DNA from: Nitrospiraceae bacterium
Lineage (GTDB): Bacteria > Nitrospirota > Thermodesulfovibrionia > UBA6902
NCBI GenBank assembly: GCA_020356065.1
Contig: CP070632.1
Coordinates: 183,692 to 247,691 of the forward strand
Reading direction: 5' to 3'
Length of the DNA stretch: 64,000 nucleotides
Every line of letters starts with the position of its first letter. The first letter of the stretch is position 1. Under the pieces are notes generated by a model. It saw nothing but the letters and a program-made list of their open reading frames with translations. It was not told where the DNA came from and did no database searches. Below are positions 18,352 to 26,996 of this stretch, piece after piece. Made by a program: the position numbers and the translations under genes.

Positions 18352-19640
18352 TTATTATTCCTTTCTGATGTTAAACAGTAATATGCATTTTTCAGTTCCT
18401 CGCAACGATTGGCAAGTTTCCTGCCCCCCTGGGGACGTACCTTCATGTCAAAGGAAGCAAACCTGGATGTGCCCATAAACAGGAATTCACCCAAGCCTTT
18501 ACGATAACATCCCATGTTTTTCCCGATAACATTCAATATCTTCTTCTTAAGCATTCTCTCAGCCAATGCATCTGTGCACGCATTTAACTCATCAAGTGGA
18601 ACTCCCGTTATCATGAGATCTGGATCATTTATGTTATCATTTTTATTATCATCAGCAAGATCCGTCTTCTTTAATAACTCTTCCTTCTGACGGTCCTGCA
18701 TCATTTCTCTTTTTTCAGGCACACCCTGCACAGCCGGCCTTTCAATAACCGGAGCACCGTCATCACCTGATATCTCGGAAGAGCTTGATTCATTGGTAAA
18801 ATCTGTGCCGGAATAGTCAACAGGGTCTTCATCAGGGAGGTCGCGCACAGCTTCATTCATGACCGGTACCTGCGGCCTGGCGATAGCATACTGACTTTCA
18901 TCAACTGATTCTGTTTCCTCTTCCTCATATAGTGAGTCCCTGTGCGCTTTTTCCAGAGGTAGATTACTATTTTCTTCTTCTCTGCTGCTTCTGGTTATCC
19001 TGTGCTGATCATCATTGTAATTCCGTTTCAGGTTAAAAGACTGCTCTCTTACCCCTTTTTCTATCTGCTCATGTTCTTTTTTTTTGGCAACCTCTTTTCC
19101 TGTGATGACGCCAATATTATCTAGGGAACCAGCTTTTGCCATAAATGTTGATCCTCTGTCCCGTCTGTTCGTGGAAAAAGACTGGACACGTTCTCTTTTT
19201 TGCCGAGATGCCTTTCTTTTAATTGTAATATCATGTCTTGCAGCATGTTTACTTTCAGCAAGCGGAGGTGCAGCGTCAGCATATTTTTTGTCAGCCTGAA
19301 ACCGGTTCTTCACACTCTTTTTTTTTATGGTCTGTATACTATCTGATACCAATTTCTTTTTCTGCACTTTTTTAACAGATTCAGGTTTCTTTACCTTCTT
19401 TACTGAAACCACTGGTTTTGACTGTTTAACTGTTTCTGATTTCGGTTTTTGTTTTGTTTCCTGCACCGGTTTTGACGGAGTCACAAGCTTCACAAAATAC
19501 CTTTCTTCAATTCTTTCATTTTTCATAAACGGACTGGTAATTATAGCAAGTACCAGGATATGCAGCAGAGCTGACGCTATAAGAATTATCTGGAAGGCCG
19601 GTTCCGTACCTGATTTGGTTATATCTGCAGATCGAATCAT
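18348..19640 (-). CDS. TonB-like membrane-anchored protein of unknown function
   Basis: A 430-residue protein with a short cytoplasmic N-terminus, one membrane helix at about 17-38 (IILIASALLHILVLAIITS), then a long Lys/Pro/Ser-rich charged stretch (about 50-330), the plan of TonB-type energy transducers and other periplasm-spanning anchors. The C-terminal ~75 residues are compact and contain four cysteines (ACTDALA, MGCYRKG, NRCEEL, YYCLTS) but do not look like the TonB C-terminal domain. It overlaps both neighbours by four bases. No ExbB/ExbD genes are present in the window. Function unknown; a trans-periplasmic link is inferred. Confidence 0.7.
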   Translation of the reverse strand: MIRSADITKSGTEPAFQIILIASALLHILVLAIITSPFMKNERIEERYFVKLVTPSKPVQETKQKPKSETVKQSKPVVSVKKVKKPESVKKVQKKKLVSDSIQTIKKKSVKNRFQADKKYADAAPPLAESKHAARHDITIKRKASRQKRERVQSFSTNRRDRGSTFMAKAGSLDNIGVITGKEVAKKKEHEQIEKGVREQSFNLKRNYNDDQHRITRSSREEENSNLPLEKAHRDSLYEEEETESVDESQYAIARPQVPVMNEAVRDLPDEDPVDYSGTDFTNESSSSEISGDDGAPVIERPAVQGVPEKREMMQDRQKEELLKKTDLADDNKNDNINDPDLMITGVPLDELNACTDALAERMLKKKILNVIGKNMGCYRKGLGEFLFMGTSRFASFDMKVRPQGGRKLANRCEELKNAYYCLTSERNNK

Positions 19641-20296
19641 TTCTGATCACACATATAACTGAAATCGGACATGATTAAATAAGGATTTCTGTAAATACTC
19701 AGCTTCTCGCCTAAAATGCCAAGTTGTGCGGTTTCTTCATGGTGATAGCTGCCTTCCAGTTCAAAAACCGCGTCACAGGCATGCTCGAATTCATTTATTT
19801 CATACAACAGGTGCGCCTTAATATATTTAAGTTCTGCTACGGCCTTGCGAATATCAGACGATTGGCTGCTCACATTGCTGACCAGCAGAGGATCAATTTT
19901 TTTGTCAAGGTACTCGATGGCAACCTCAGCCATCAATTCCAGGTCCTGCTCCATTTTATTTACTCTTAAATAATGGGCTGTAATATAAAAAAACTCAATA
20001 TTTTTTTTGGCTAAATGTAACACAACCTCATTATCGGTATTATTCAATATATCATTAATATTTAATGGAGGATTATAGGCACGAGACATAAGAATCATGG
20101 ACTTATCTGTAGTGGTGGCTGAATAGTTACGCGCTAACAATGCCACAGGAATATCTTTAGCAGCAAGATTCCTCTGATATTGGTCTATGCTCCTGTCTGG
20201 TTTATCGTCCAGTAAGTAAGACCTGAACTGGTCGTGAGAGCAGCCCTGAAGTAACAAAAGCAGGGATACATATATGAATATTATTATGTTTTTCAT
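19637..20296 (-). CDS. Lipoprotein of unknown function
   Basis: A 219-residue protein with a type II signal peptide; the lipobox is LLQG-Cys at residue 19 (LLLLLQGCSHDQF). The residue after Cys is Ser, compatible with sorting to the outer membrane in many Gram-negatives. The mature part is helical without recognisable domain. First gene of the operon with the TonB-like protein and the 714-residue exported protein; the stop overlaps the next ATG (ATGA). Confidence 0.75.
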   Translation of the reverse strand: MKNIIIFIYVSLLLLLQGCSHDQFRSYLLDDKPDRSIDQYQRNLAAKDIPVALLARNYSATTTDKSMILMSRAYNPPLNINDILNNTDNEVVLHLAKKNIEFFYITAHYLRVNKMEQDLELMAEVAIEYLDKKIDPLLVSNVSSQSSDIRKAVAELKYIKAHLLYEINEFEHACDAVFELEGSYHHEETAQLGILGEKLSIYRNPYLIMSDFSYMCDQK

Positions 20297-20703
20297 ATGG
20301 ACCTGTTTTGTATTACGATTTCAACTCTTCGTTCTCTCTGTGCCCCGGAAATTCAGTGATGAATTTAAAAAAGATTTTGCAATAAATTAAATGATTACAA
20401 TGACTTATAATCACGACCCGACATAATATTAAAGTATATGAAATAAAAAAGAATCTTTTCAACTGTTCTATGACCGTATAAATAAAATGTATAAAAAGAT
20501 GTCTAAGAATAGTTATAATTCGTTTTTCATTTTATTCAATTGGTCAGGCAGATCAGGTTTTTTATTTGGCCCTCACAATTTTTCAAATAAAGCGGTCCAT
20601 AATATGAGAAAATATAAGGACTTAGACAGTATACGACACTTATGATTATGAATTAAAATTATGAAAAACTGTGATACCCGCTTAACTATATTATCATAAT
20701 ATC
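20297..20703. other. Non-coding AT-rich region
   Basis: About 400 bases between the divergent lipoprotein operon and the receiver-domain remnant. No gene-like reading frame, RNA gene or strong hairpin was seen; it presumably holds the promoter of the envelope operon, but no clear -35/-10 pair could be picked. Confidence 0.4.
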
Positions 20704-20964
20704 ATGTATTTTGATCTGATACAAAAAAAATTTCTGATAGTCGATGAATTTAGCCAGTTTGAGGCTGACAGTAAAAAAATGATTGAATCAATGGGGGTGC
20801 ATCAGGTCGACGGAGTCAAGAGCGGTGAGTGCGCAATTCAGCAGATGCAGGAGAATGCGTATGATGTTATTTTATGCGTTTACAATCTCGGCCAGGGTAA
20901 AAAAGACGGTCAGCAGATGATCGAGAAGTTTAATATCTTAATCTTTTTACATATTCAACCATAA
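20704..20964 (+). pseudogene. Remnant of a receiver (REC) domain
   Basis: An 86-residue frame whose residues about 8-75 match the first half of a response-regulator receiver (KKFLIVDEF, GECAIQQMQENAYDVILC, NLGQGKKDGQQMIE), as in receiver proteins with CDYNLG at the phosphorylation site. Here that Asp is Val (CVYNLG), so it could not be phosphorylated. The protein then ends abruptly in FNILIFLHIQP, and no continuation of the domain is visible in other frames downstream. A decayed, truncated gene is the best reading. Confidence 0.6.
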
Positions 20965-21093
20965 TCCTGGTCGGGATAAAGTACCCCATATACTACCATT
21001 CGGAGTTCAATAAAGACCCTTATCATTTCCATCGCCTCACCCATCACCTATTACTTTTCTTTTCCTGAATATGACAATGTTGTCTCTTTTTTC

Positions 21094-21102
21094 TGTTATA
21101 CT
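21094..21102 (+). promoter_or_regulatory. Extended -10 promoter of mqnD
   Basis: TGTTATACT, with TATACT ending seven bases before the ATG at 21110. Transcription would start at or next to the ATG, so a leaderless mRNA is likely; no ribosome site is visible. This also argues for ATG 21110 over the in-frame ATG at 21071, which would lie upstream of the promoter. Confidence 0.5.
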
Positions 21103-21109
21103 ACTTTGC

Positions 21110-21949
21110 ATGAATACCATTTCTCTAGGCTATTCCCCCTGCCCTAACGATACGTTCATCTTCTATGCAATGACTCATAATAAAATTAACACAGGTGAGT
21201 TACATTTTGATCAGGTCCTGCTTGATGTGGAAACACTCAACCAGAAGGCATTGAAGGCTGAACTTGACGTCACCAAAATCTCCTATGCGGCATTAGGCCA
21301 TCTGCTTGAAGATTATTGTCTGATCAGATCAGGAGGGGCCCTTGGTCGCGGATGCGGTCCTTTGGTCGTGACCAGACATCCTTATGGGGTGAAAGATCTC
21401 AGAGAAAAAAAGGTGGCTGTTCCCGGCAAACTGACCACTGCCTTTCTCCTGCTTCAGCTGTATGATTCCTGTTTTATAACGTCTGACATTATTTCCATGC
21501 CGTTTCATGAAATAATGGAAGCTGTTGCGAACAATAAAGTGGATGCCGGGGTTATTATCCATGAGAGCCGCTTCACCTACCAGTCTTACGGCCTCGGTGA
21601 AATTATTGATCTCGGTGAATGGTGGGAAACAGAAACAGGACTGCCCATCCCTCTTGGAGGTATCATCGCGCGTCGTTCGCTGGCTGAGAGGTTAATAAAG
21701 CAAACCGATGAAACCATCAGGCAGAGTATTCAATATGCTTTTGACAATAGAGATGAACCTGCTGTATATATTAAACAGCACTCACAGGAACTGTCTGATG
21801 AAGTTATTAATCAGCACATAATCCTTTATGTAAATGATTTCTCTCTGGACCTGGGAAGGGAGGGTGAGAAGGCAATTATGGAACTCCTGTCAAGGGGACG
21901 AGACGCAAAAATCCTTCCAGAAAGCAACAATCCACTGTTTATTTCATAA
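21110..21949 (+). CDS. mqnD: 1,4-dihydroxy-6-naphthoate synthase (futalosine menaquinone pathway)
   Basis: Converts cyclic dehypoxanthine futalosine to 1,4-dihydroxy-6-naphthoate in menaquinone synthesis. The 279-residue protein begins MNTISLGYSPCPNDTFIFYA, the hallmark of MqnD; LDVTKISYAALGHL, RSGGALGRGCGPLVV and DAGVIIHESRFTY follow, as in this periplasmic-binding-protein-like fold. Start chosen at 21110 because conservation begins there and an extended -10 lies just upstream. Other mqn genes are not in the window. It implies a menaquinone-based respiratory chain. Confidence 0.95.
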   Translation: MNTISLGYSPCPNDTFIFYAMTHNKINTGELHFDQVLLDVETLNQKALKAELDVTKISYAALGHLLEDYCLIRSGGALGRGCGPLVVTRHPYGVKDLREKKVAVPGKLTTAFLLLQLYDSCFITSDIISMPFHEIMEAVANNKVDAGVIIHESRFTYQSYGLGEIIDLGEWWETETGLPIPLGGIIARRSLAERLIKQTDETIRQSIQYAFDNRDEPAVYIKQHSQELSDEVINQHIILYVNDFSLDLGREGEKAIMELLSRGRDAKILPESNNPLFIS

Positions 21950-22017
21950 TGGTACAGCACAAATTGTGAAGGGAGGTTTTTTACCCTATATTTCTGTAAA
22001 TATCATGATTGTTCAGC

Positions 22018-22023
22018 TATAAT
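22018..22023 (+). promoter_or_regulatory. -10 element ahead of the Ppx/GppA gene
   Basis: A perfect TATAAT, without a good -35 box. Transcription would begin near 22030, which supports ATG 22041 as start with a leader of about ten bases; the alternative in-frame GTG 22029 would fall at or before the start of the mRNA. Confidence 0.4.
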
Positions 22024-22040
22024 CAGATGTGCAGAAAAAT

Positions 22041-23009
22041 ATGTACGCAGCAATTGATATTGGGACAAACACATTCAGACTGCTTATCGCTGAAATTCAT
22101 TATAATCCGGCCAATCAAAATTACTCTCTCAGGGAAATTTATTCAGAGAGAATCATTACAAGACTGGGGGATGGAATTTCGCATGATGCATTGATACGGG
22201 ACAGTTCAATGCACAAAGGCCTTAATGCTCTGAAGAAATTCAGCCATGTTATATCGGCTCATAATGTAACAGTAACCTCTGCTGTTGCCACAAGCGCCCT
22301 CAGGGATGCCATGAACAGCAACGAGTTTATCAGCAAAGCTAAAGACATCTCGGGTCTTGACATCCGGACAATAAGCGGAGAAGAGGAAGCAAGGTTAACA
22401 GCTGCAGGCATGATGATCGATATGGCTGTGCCTGATACTGCAATGCTGATCGATATCGGTGGAGGAAGCACTGAACTCATTTATGCCAGGCATGGGGTTC
22501 CTGAACATGTGCAAAGCCTTGACCTCGGCGTTGTTTACCTTACATCAAAATATATGAAAAGCGATCCTCCCTCTGCGCAGATGATTAATAAAATGGAAAA
22601 AGAAATCGTCGATATAATTCGTTCAGAGTCTACAGCATTTGATGCCTGCACATGCAGCGGAGCTTCTTTAATCGGCACAGCAGGAACAATCACAACATTA
22701 TCAGCCGTAAATCTGAAATTGAAATCATTTGAGCACAGTAGAATTCATAACTCAAGATTAACTAAACAGAAAGCAAGTAATATTTTTTCCCGAATCTGCT
22801 TTATAACATCAGAGGAAAGAGCCGTACTCATTCCATTTGAGCCGGAAAGGCTTGACATTATAGTGCCGGGAACACTTATACTTCTAAAATTAATGGAGCG
22901 ATTCAAATCAGATGAGATTATTGTCAGTGACTATGGTGTAAGAGAAGGAATTATACTGGAATTATTTAAGAGTGGAGAACATGACATCAAAAAAGAAATC
23001 AGCAATTAA
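22041..23009 (+). CDS. Ppx/GppA family exopolyphosphatase / guanosine pentaphosphatase
   Basis: ASKHA-fold phosphatase acting on polyphosphate or pppGpp. From ATG 22041 the protein is 322 residues and starts MYAAIDIGTNTFRLLI, the phosphate-1 motif; IDIGGGSTELIY (phosphate-2) and GTAGTITTLSAV (adenosine-type loop) follow, then VSDYGVREGI at the C-terminus. At ~320 residues it is the short form without the C-terminal HD domain of E. coli Ppx. The next gene starts inside its 3' end (29-base overlap), so the two are coupled. Confidence 0.92.
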   Translation: MYAAIDIGTNTFRLLIAEIHYNPANQNYSLREIYSERIITRLGDGISHDALIRDSSMHKGLNALKKFSHVISAHNVTVTSAVATSALRDAMNSNEFISKAKDISGLDIRTISGEEEARLTAAGMMIDMAVPDTAMLIDIGGGSTELIYARHGVPEHVQSLDLGVVYLTSKYMKSDPPSAQMINKMEKEIVDIIRSESTAFDACTCSGASLIGTAGTITTLSAVNLKLKSFEHSRIHNSRLTKQKASNIFSRICFITSEERAVLIPFEPERLDIIVPGTLILLKLMERFKSDEIIVSDYGVREGIILELFKSGEHDIKKEISN

Positions 23010-23469
23010 AGATCTTCCTGTATTCAGAAAAGCATCTATGAAAGACGCAAAGGGCATACATTCTCTGGTAAATACATTTGCCCGTAAAGACGATATGCTG
23101 CCCCGCTCTTTAAACGAGATATATGAAAATATACGTGATTTTTATGTATGCACAAACAGCCGCTCCATAATAGGTACCGCTGCATTACATTTATTATGGG
23201 ATGATCTTGCAGAAATCAGGTCCGTGTCCGTATCAAAAAATTATCAACGTCGGGGGATCGGGAAAAAGCTGATCAGAAACTGTCTTAACGAGGCAAAGAA
23301 GCTGGGAGTAAGCAAGGTGTTCGCGCTCACTTACCGGGCTGGCTACTTCAAGGAATTAGGATTTAATGAAATAGATAAAAATTCACTCCCACATAAAATA
23401 TGGGGTGAATGTCTTAAGTGCCACAAATTTCCGGATTGCGATGAATCTGCTGTATTAAAGAAACTGTAG
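22981..23469 (+). CDS. GNAT N-acetyltransferase, short ArgA-like
   Basis: A 162-residue acetyl-CoA-dependent transferase. The acetyl-CoA loop is QRRGIGKKL preceded by AEIRSVSVSKNY; GYFKELGF is also typical of the fold. The C-terminal WGECLKCHKFPDCDE with a Cys-rich signature resembles short N-acetylglutamate synthases of deltaproteobacterial type, which would feed the arginine pathway of argC/argJ; this assignment is from memory of the family and not proven. ATG 22981 has gtggag upstream; an in-frame GTG at 22972 is less likely. Overlaps the ppx-like gene. Confidence 0.8.
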   Translation: MTSKKKSAIKDLPVFRKASMKDAKGIHSLVNTFARKDDMLPRSLNEIYENIRDFYVCTNSRSIIGTAALHLLWDDLAEIRSVSVSKNYQRRGIGKKLIRNCLNEAKKLGVSKVFALTYRAGYFKELGFNEIDKNSLPHKIWGECLKCHKFPDCDESAVLKKL

Positions 23470-23631
23470 AAAGTAGCCGCTGTCAAAGCTCCAATGATAC
23501 AAGAATGCCGACATTGCTCAATTTTTAAAAAAATCTCTTAGCTCCTGGACAGCCAGGTATGTTTTGTGATATGAAATTTTAATCTTGATTGTATATGATA
23601 TTTTTTATTATGGCATTTTACATGTAATGGA

Positions 23632-24168
23632 TCAGGAATCGACATTCAGCTGGATCCGGATATACGAGTTTCTCTTCAGTTCCTCAACATATTCAAGCAG
23701 CTTAATGCTCAGTTCCCGTTCAATAAGATAATCTTCTATTTCATCCCTCACATCATATAATTCTTTACCTGAATAGCTGTCCTCATTTTGATAATAGTAG
23801 TACTCAATATCTTCATAAGGCACATGGATAAATCCTCTTAATCTCACATCGATATATTCTTTTATAATAGATTGTTCATCTTTTGCCCTACTCTGCCCGT
23901 AAGCTGACGTAGTGATCCTGAATTTTCTTGCTTTATCCAATATGAGAAGCTGGTTTATCATCTCTTGAAGAACGTCCTCCCCGGTGACATCAGCATCAAA
24001 TTCCCTTGCAATTTTCAGTTCCTTTGAAAATTCACTATATAGAATAATTTCATCATTGACAATCGCTACGATCCTGTCCTGCAGTTCAGCCTTCACACAA
24101 CGGGGAACTCCTAAGTAAAAAGCAGGAAGAAGAAAACCAACAAATATAAATATAATTATTTTTTTCAT
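23632..24168 (-). CDS. Periplasmic SurA N-terminal-like chaperone without PPIase domain
   Basis: A 178-residue exported protein with a signal peptide (MKKIIIFIFVGFLLPAFYLG). The first mature segment, DRIVAIVNDEIILYSEFSKEL, is the classical start of the SurA/PpiD chaperone domain, with EMINQLLILDKARKF continuing it. No parvulin domain follows; the C-terminal part is a helical, acidic region that returns to the SurA pattern. It lies 53 bases downstream of an Omp85 gene, fitting a role in carrying outer-membrane proteins. Confidence 0.78.
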   Translation of the reverse strand: MKKIIIFIFVGFLLPAFYLGVPRCVKAELQDRIVAIVNDEIILYSEFSKELKIAREFDADVTGEDVLQEMINQLLILDKARKFRITTSAYGQSRAKDEQSIIKEYIDVRLRGFIHVPYEDIEYYYYQNEDSYSGKELYDVRDEIEDYLIERELSIKLLEYVEELKRNSYIRIQLNVDS

Positions 24169-24221
24169 CTTAACATATTACGTTTTACTCACCATATCAT
24201 AAATAATTATTACTTCTTATT

Positions 24222-26996
24222 TTAAAAGGCATGCCCAAAACTGAAATGCAACTCTCCCACACTCTCGTCAGACTCCCGGCTAAGTTTATAGCCATAATCC
24301 ACCCTCACAGGACCAACCGGAGTGGCATATCTTATACCCCCGCCAATGGTATGCTTAAGATCCGGTTCAATCTGATCTGCTGTGCGCCATACATTTCCGC
24401 TATCAAGAAATGCCACAGCACCAAGACCTTTCCAGAACGGAATTCTGAACTCCATATTTGTTAACGCGAAAATATTCCCTCCGGTGGGATTGCCGTCCAC
24501 GTCCTTCGGTCCCAGTGCATCATTACTATATCCCCTTACCGTACTCCTGCCTCCCAGAAAATATCGTTCTATAAGAGGAACTTCTTTGGATCCTTCAAAA
24601 CCGTAAGCGGCCCCTGCTTTTACGGAAAAAGCAAAGACTATGTTTTTGTAAGCCGGGAAATACCAGGAGCTTTGGAACGATGCCTTCATAAATTCCGTCT
24701 CAGACAAAAACGCCTGTGATGCAAATTTCATAACTATTCCATGCAGAGAGCCTGATGAGGGATCAAATGGATCGTCTCTATTGTCATAAAATATTGACGG
24801 TGAAATACTGCCTATTCCCAGTGTACCTGAATCTTCCTTGCTCAGAATGATTCCCGGCTGAACATCGGACGTATTAGTAAATGAATATTCATAGTTCAGT
24901 CCCACTCGCAAGTCGTTAATCAATTCTTTTTCAAATCCGGCAATAAAACTGAACTTATCTATTTTATAAATCAAATCCCTTGTTTCAACATTAACCGATC
25001 GTGTAATTTCCTTCATCAGGAACATTTTCAGTGGAAGGTTTCTTATATCAAAAAACCATGGCTCAACGAAATTTAAAACATATCTCTCTTCAACAGAACT
25101 CAGCTCAGTGCGAAAACCGACCTGCCTGTTATATCCCCCCAGGTTTCGATAGCTGATATCAAATGATCCTCTCAATTCTTCATAGTCACTGTATCCTATA
25201 GCCAGCTCTACTGTCCCTGCCTTCCCTTCCTTTAAAGAAACCAGAATGTCCCTCACATTCTTATCATTATATTCCATATCTGCTTCTATCATATTTATTG
25301 TCACCTCACTGAATATGCCAAGTTGATATAAGCGCTGTCTCACCCTTGTAATTTCCTGCTGATTATATAAGTCACCTTCTTTAGCAGTAAATTCCCGTCT
25401 GATGATATCGGTCTTTGTTGACCTATTACCCCGAATGATAATCTTTCCTATTCGTGAGGGCTTGTTTTCAGTGATGATAAACGTCACATGAGCCTTATTA
25501 TCATCGAGTTCATCCTTAACATCAATATTAGCATCTATGTAGCCCTGGCTCCTGTAAAGCGACAGCACCCTGTACCGGGCATCACTGATATCTATTACAT
25601 TATAGGGATCTCCTGTTTTAAGCTGGATCGCATTCGTGATTCGTGATGTATCCAGTTTCATATTACCCTTGACTGTTATTGAATCAATAATGGTCCTGGG
25701 ACCTTCATATATTTCGAACTGAAGACTCACTTCACTTCCCTCAGTATTAAAATTTTTTTTGATATCCTTCACTTCAAAATCAAGAAACCCCAGGGCGTTG
25801 TAAAATCTGGCAAGGTCCTCCCTGCTTTTATTTAACTGATTCTCATTATAGGGTTTTCCCTCCTCAAAGGCGGTAAGCATTTTTAATGATTCATAATCAG
25901 CGCTCATACCTGTGAATTCAACCTCCTTAAGATATACCTTCTCCCCTTCAAAGATAACGAATGATACCCTGATGACATCTTCAGTTCTTTCTACTCCAGC
26001 CGCAATACTGACATAGTAATACCCTTTGTCAAGATAACGTGATCTGATTCTGCTTACTGTTTCTGAAACCGATTCATCTGTGACTTCTTCATTTTCTAAA
26101 AAAGGTACTTCTTTTTCCAATTGCCTGGAGGGAATGACCGTGTTGTTCTTAAATGACACATAAAGCCTCGGACCTAAACTGACCGGAATGTCCAGGTTGC
26201 CCTCCACAAACGTGTACGGTCCTATGCGGGGCGTGAGATAATTCATATTTTTATAGTGTTCCCTCAGTTTTTCTATGTCCTTTTCAAGTTTTTCTTTATC
26301 AAAGACATCCCCTCTGACGGTTCTGATAAAAATCTCGGCATCGTCAGGCAAAATAAGATTTTTAACAATTAATGGCTGTCCCTGATCAATTACGACATGC
26401 AAATTAACGGCATCGTGTTTTTTAGCCCCTTCGGTATATATTTTCAAATGAGCATCAGGATATCCTCTTTTGCTAAGGTATGCAATAAGTTTTGATCTGG
26501 CCTTTTCAACCAGTTCCGCCCTGAATTCCGCACCTTTCTTGAAAATAAATTCCTTTTTTATATCACGCTTGCGGATATTACGTATGCCTTCAAACGAGAT
26601 CTTATTAATTACAGGGATTTCCTTAACTACAATTTTCAGCTTTGTACCTCCCACAGCCGGCTCTGTTATTGACTGGATATCAAGGAATACCCCTTTTTTA
26701 AACACCCTCCGAATGCCCGTGCTTATCTGTTTCCTGTTAATCTGAGTACCCACCTCTACTCCCATGAGATAGATAAATTCTTCATGGCTTATCCTGTCCA
26801 GACCGGACACCTCGATTTCCATTATCATTTTATCCTGTTCAGTTGCATATGATTGAGAAGGTGTCATACCAAGAACACAAGGGATAAAGAGAACTATTGG
26901 AAACAATGCCCAAAAATAATTTCGGAGAAAATAAAGGAGGGAATAAGATACACATTGAAGTCTGTAACGAATGTTCTCACGTTGTCTAACTGTCAT
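24222..26996 (-). CDS. Omp85-family outer membrane protein (BamA/TamA-like) with many POTRA domains
   Basis: A 924-residue outer-membrane insertase-type protein. A hydrophobic signal segment lies at about 28-45 after a long basic N-terminus. Residues ~55-590 consist of serial POTRA domains; by reading I count about seven (repeating motifs such as KISFEGIRNIRKRDI, EVEFTGMSADYES, SITVKGNMKLDTSRI, KIIIRGNRSTKTDI), against five in E. coli BamA and three in TamA. The C-terminal barrel has the VRGYSNDALGP lid/L6 motif and ends FSFGHAF with terminal Phe. It directly abuts the tamB-like stop upstream and precedes the SurA-like gene, so a TAM-type role is likely. Confidence 0.9.
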   Translation of the reverse strand: MTVRQRENIRYRLQCVSYSLLYFLRNYFWALFPIVLFIPCVLGMTPSQSYATEQDKMIMEIEVSGLDRISHEEFIYLMGVEVGTQINRKQISTGIRRVFKKGVFLDIQSITEPAVGGTKLKIVVKEIPVINKISFEGIRNIRKRDIKKEFIFKKGAEFRAELVEKARSKLIAYLSKRGYPDAHLKIYTEGAKKHDAVNLHVVIDQGQPLIVKNLILPDDAEIFIRTVRGDVFDKEKLEKDIEKLREHYKNMNYLTPRIGPYTFVEGNLDIPVSLGPRLYVSFKNNTVIPSRQLEKEVPFLENEEVTDESVSETVSRIRSRYLDKGYYYVSIAAGVERTEDVIRVSFVIFEGEKVYLKEVEFTGMSADYESLKMLTAFEEGKPYNENQLNKSREDLARFYNALGFLDFEVKDIKKNFNTEGSEVSLQFEIYEGPRTIIDSITVKGNMKLDTSRITNAIQLKTGDPYNVIDISDARYRVLSLYRSQGYIDANIDVKDELDDNKAHVTFIITENKPSRIGKIIIRGNRSTKTDIIRREFTAKEGDLYNQQEITRVRQRLYQLGIFSEVTINMIEADMEYNDKNVRDILVSLKEGKAGTVELAIGYSDYEELRGSFDISYRNLGGYNRQVGFRTELSSVEERYVLNFVEPWFFDIRNLPLKMFLMKEITRSVNVETRDLIYKIDKFSFIAGFEKELINDLRVGLNYEYSFTNTSDVQPGIILSKEDSGTLGIGSISPSIFYDNRDDPFDPSSGSLHGIVMKFASQAFLSETEFMKASFQSSWYFPAYKNIVFAFSVKAGAAYGFEGSKEVPLIERYFLGGRSTVRGYSNDALGPKDVDGNPTGGNIFALTNMEFRIPFWKGLGAVAFLDSGNVWRTADQIEPDLKHTIGGGIRYATPVGPVRVDYGYKLSRESDESVGELHFSFGHAF

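Noticed and set aside
18348..19640. Annotation as a true TonB
   Set aside because: The N-terminal plan fits, but the C-terminal domain with four cysteines does not resemble the TonB domain, and ExbB/ExbD are absent.
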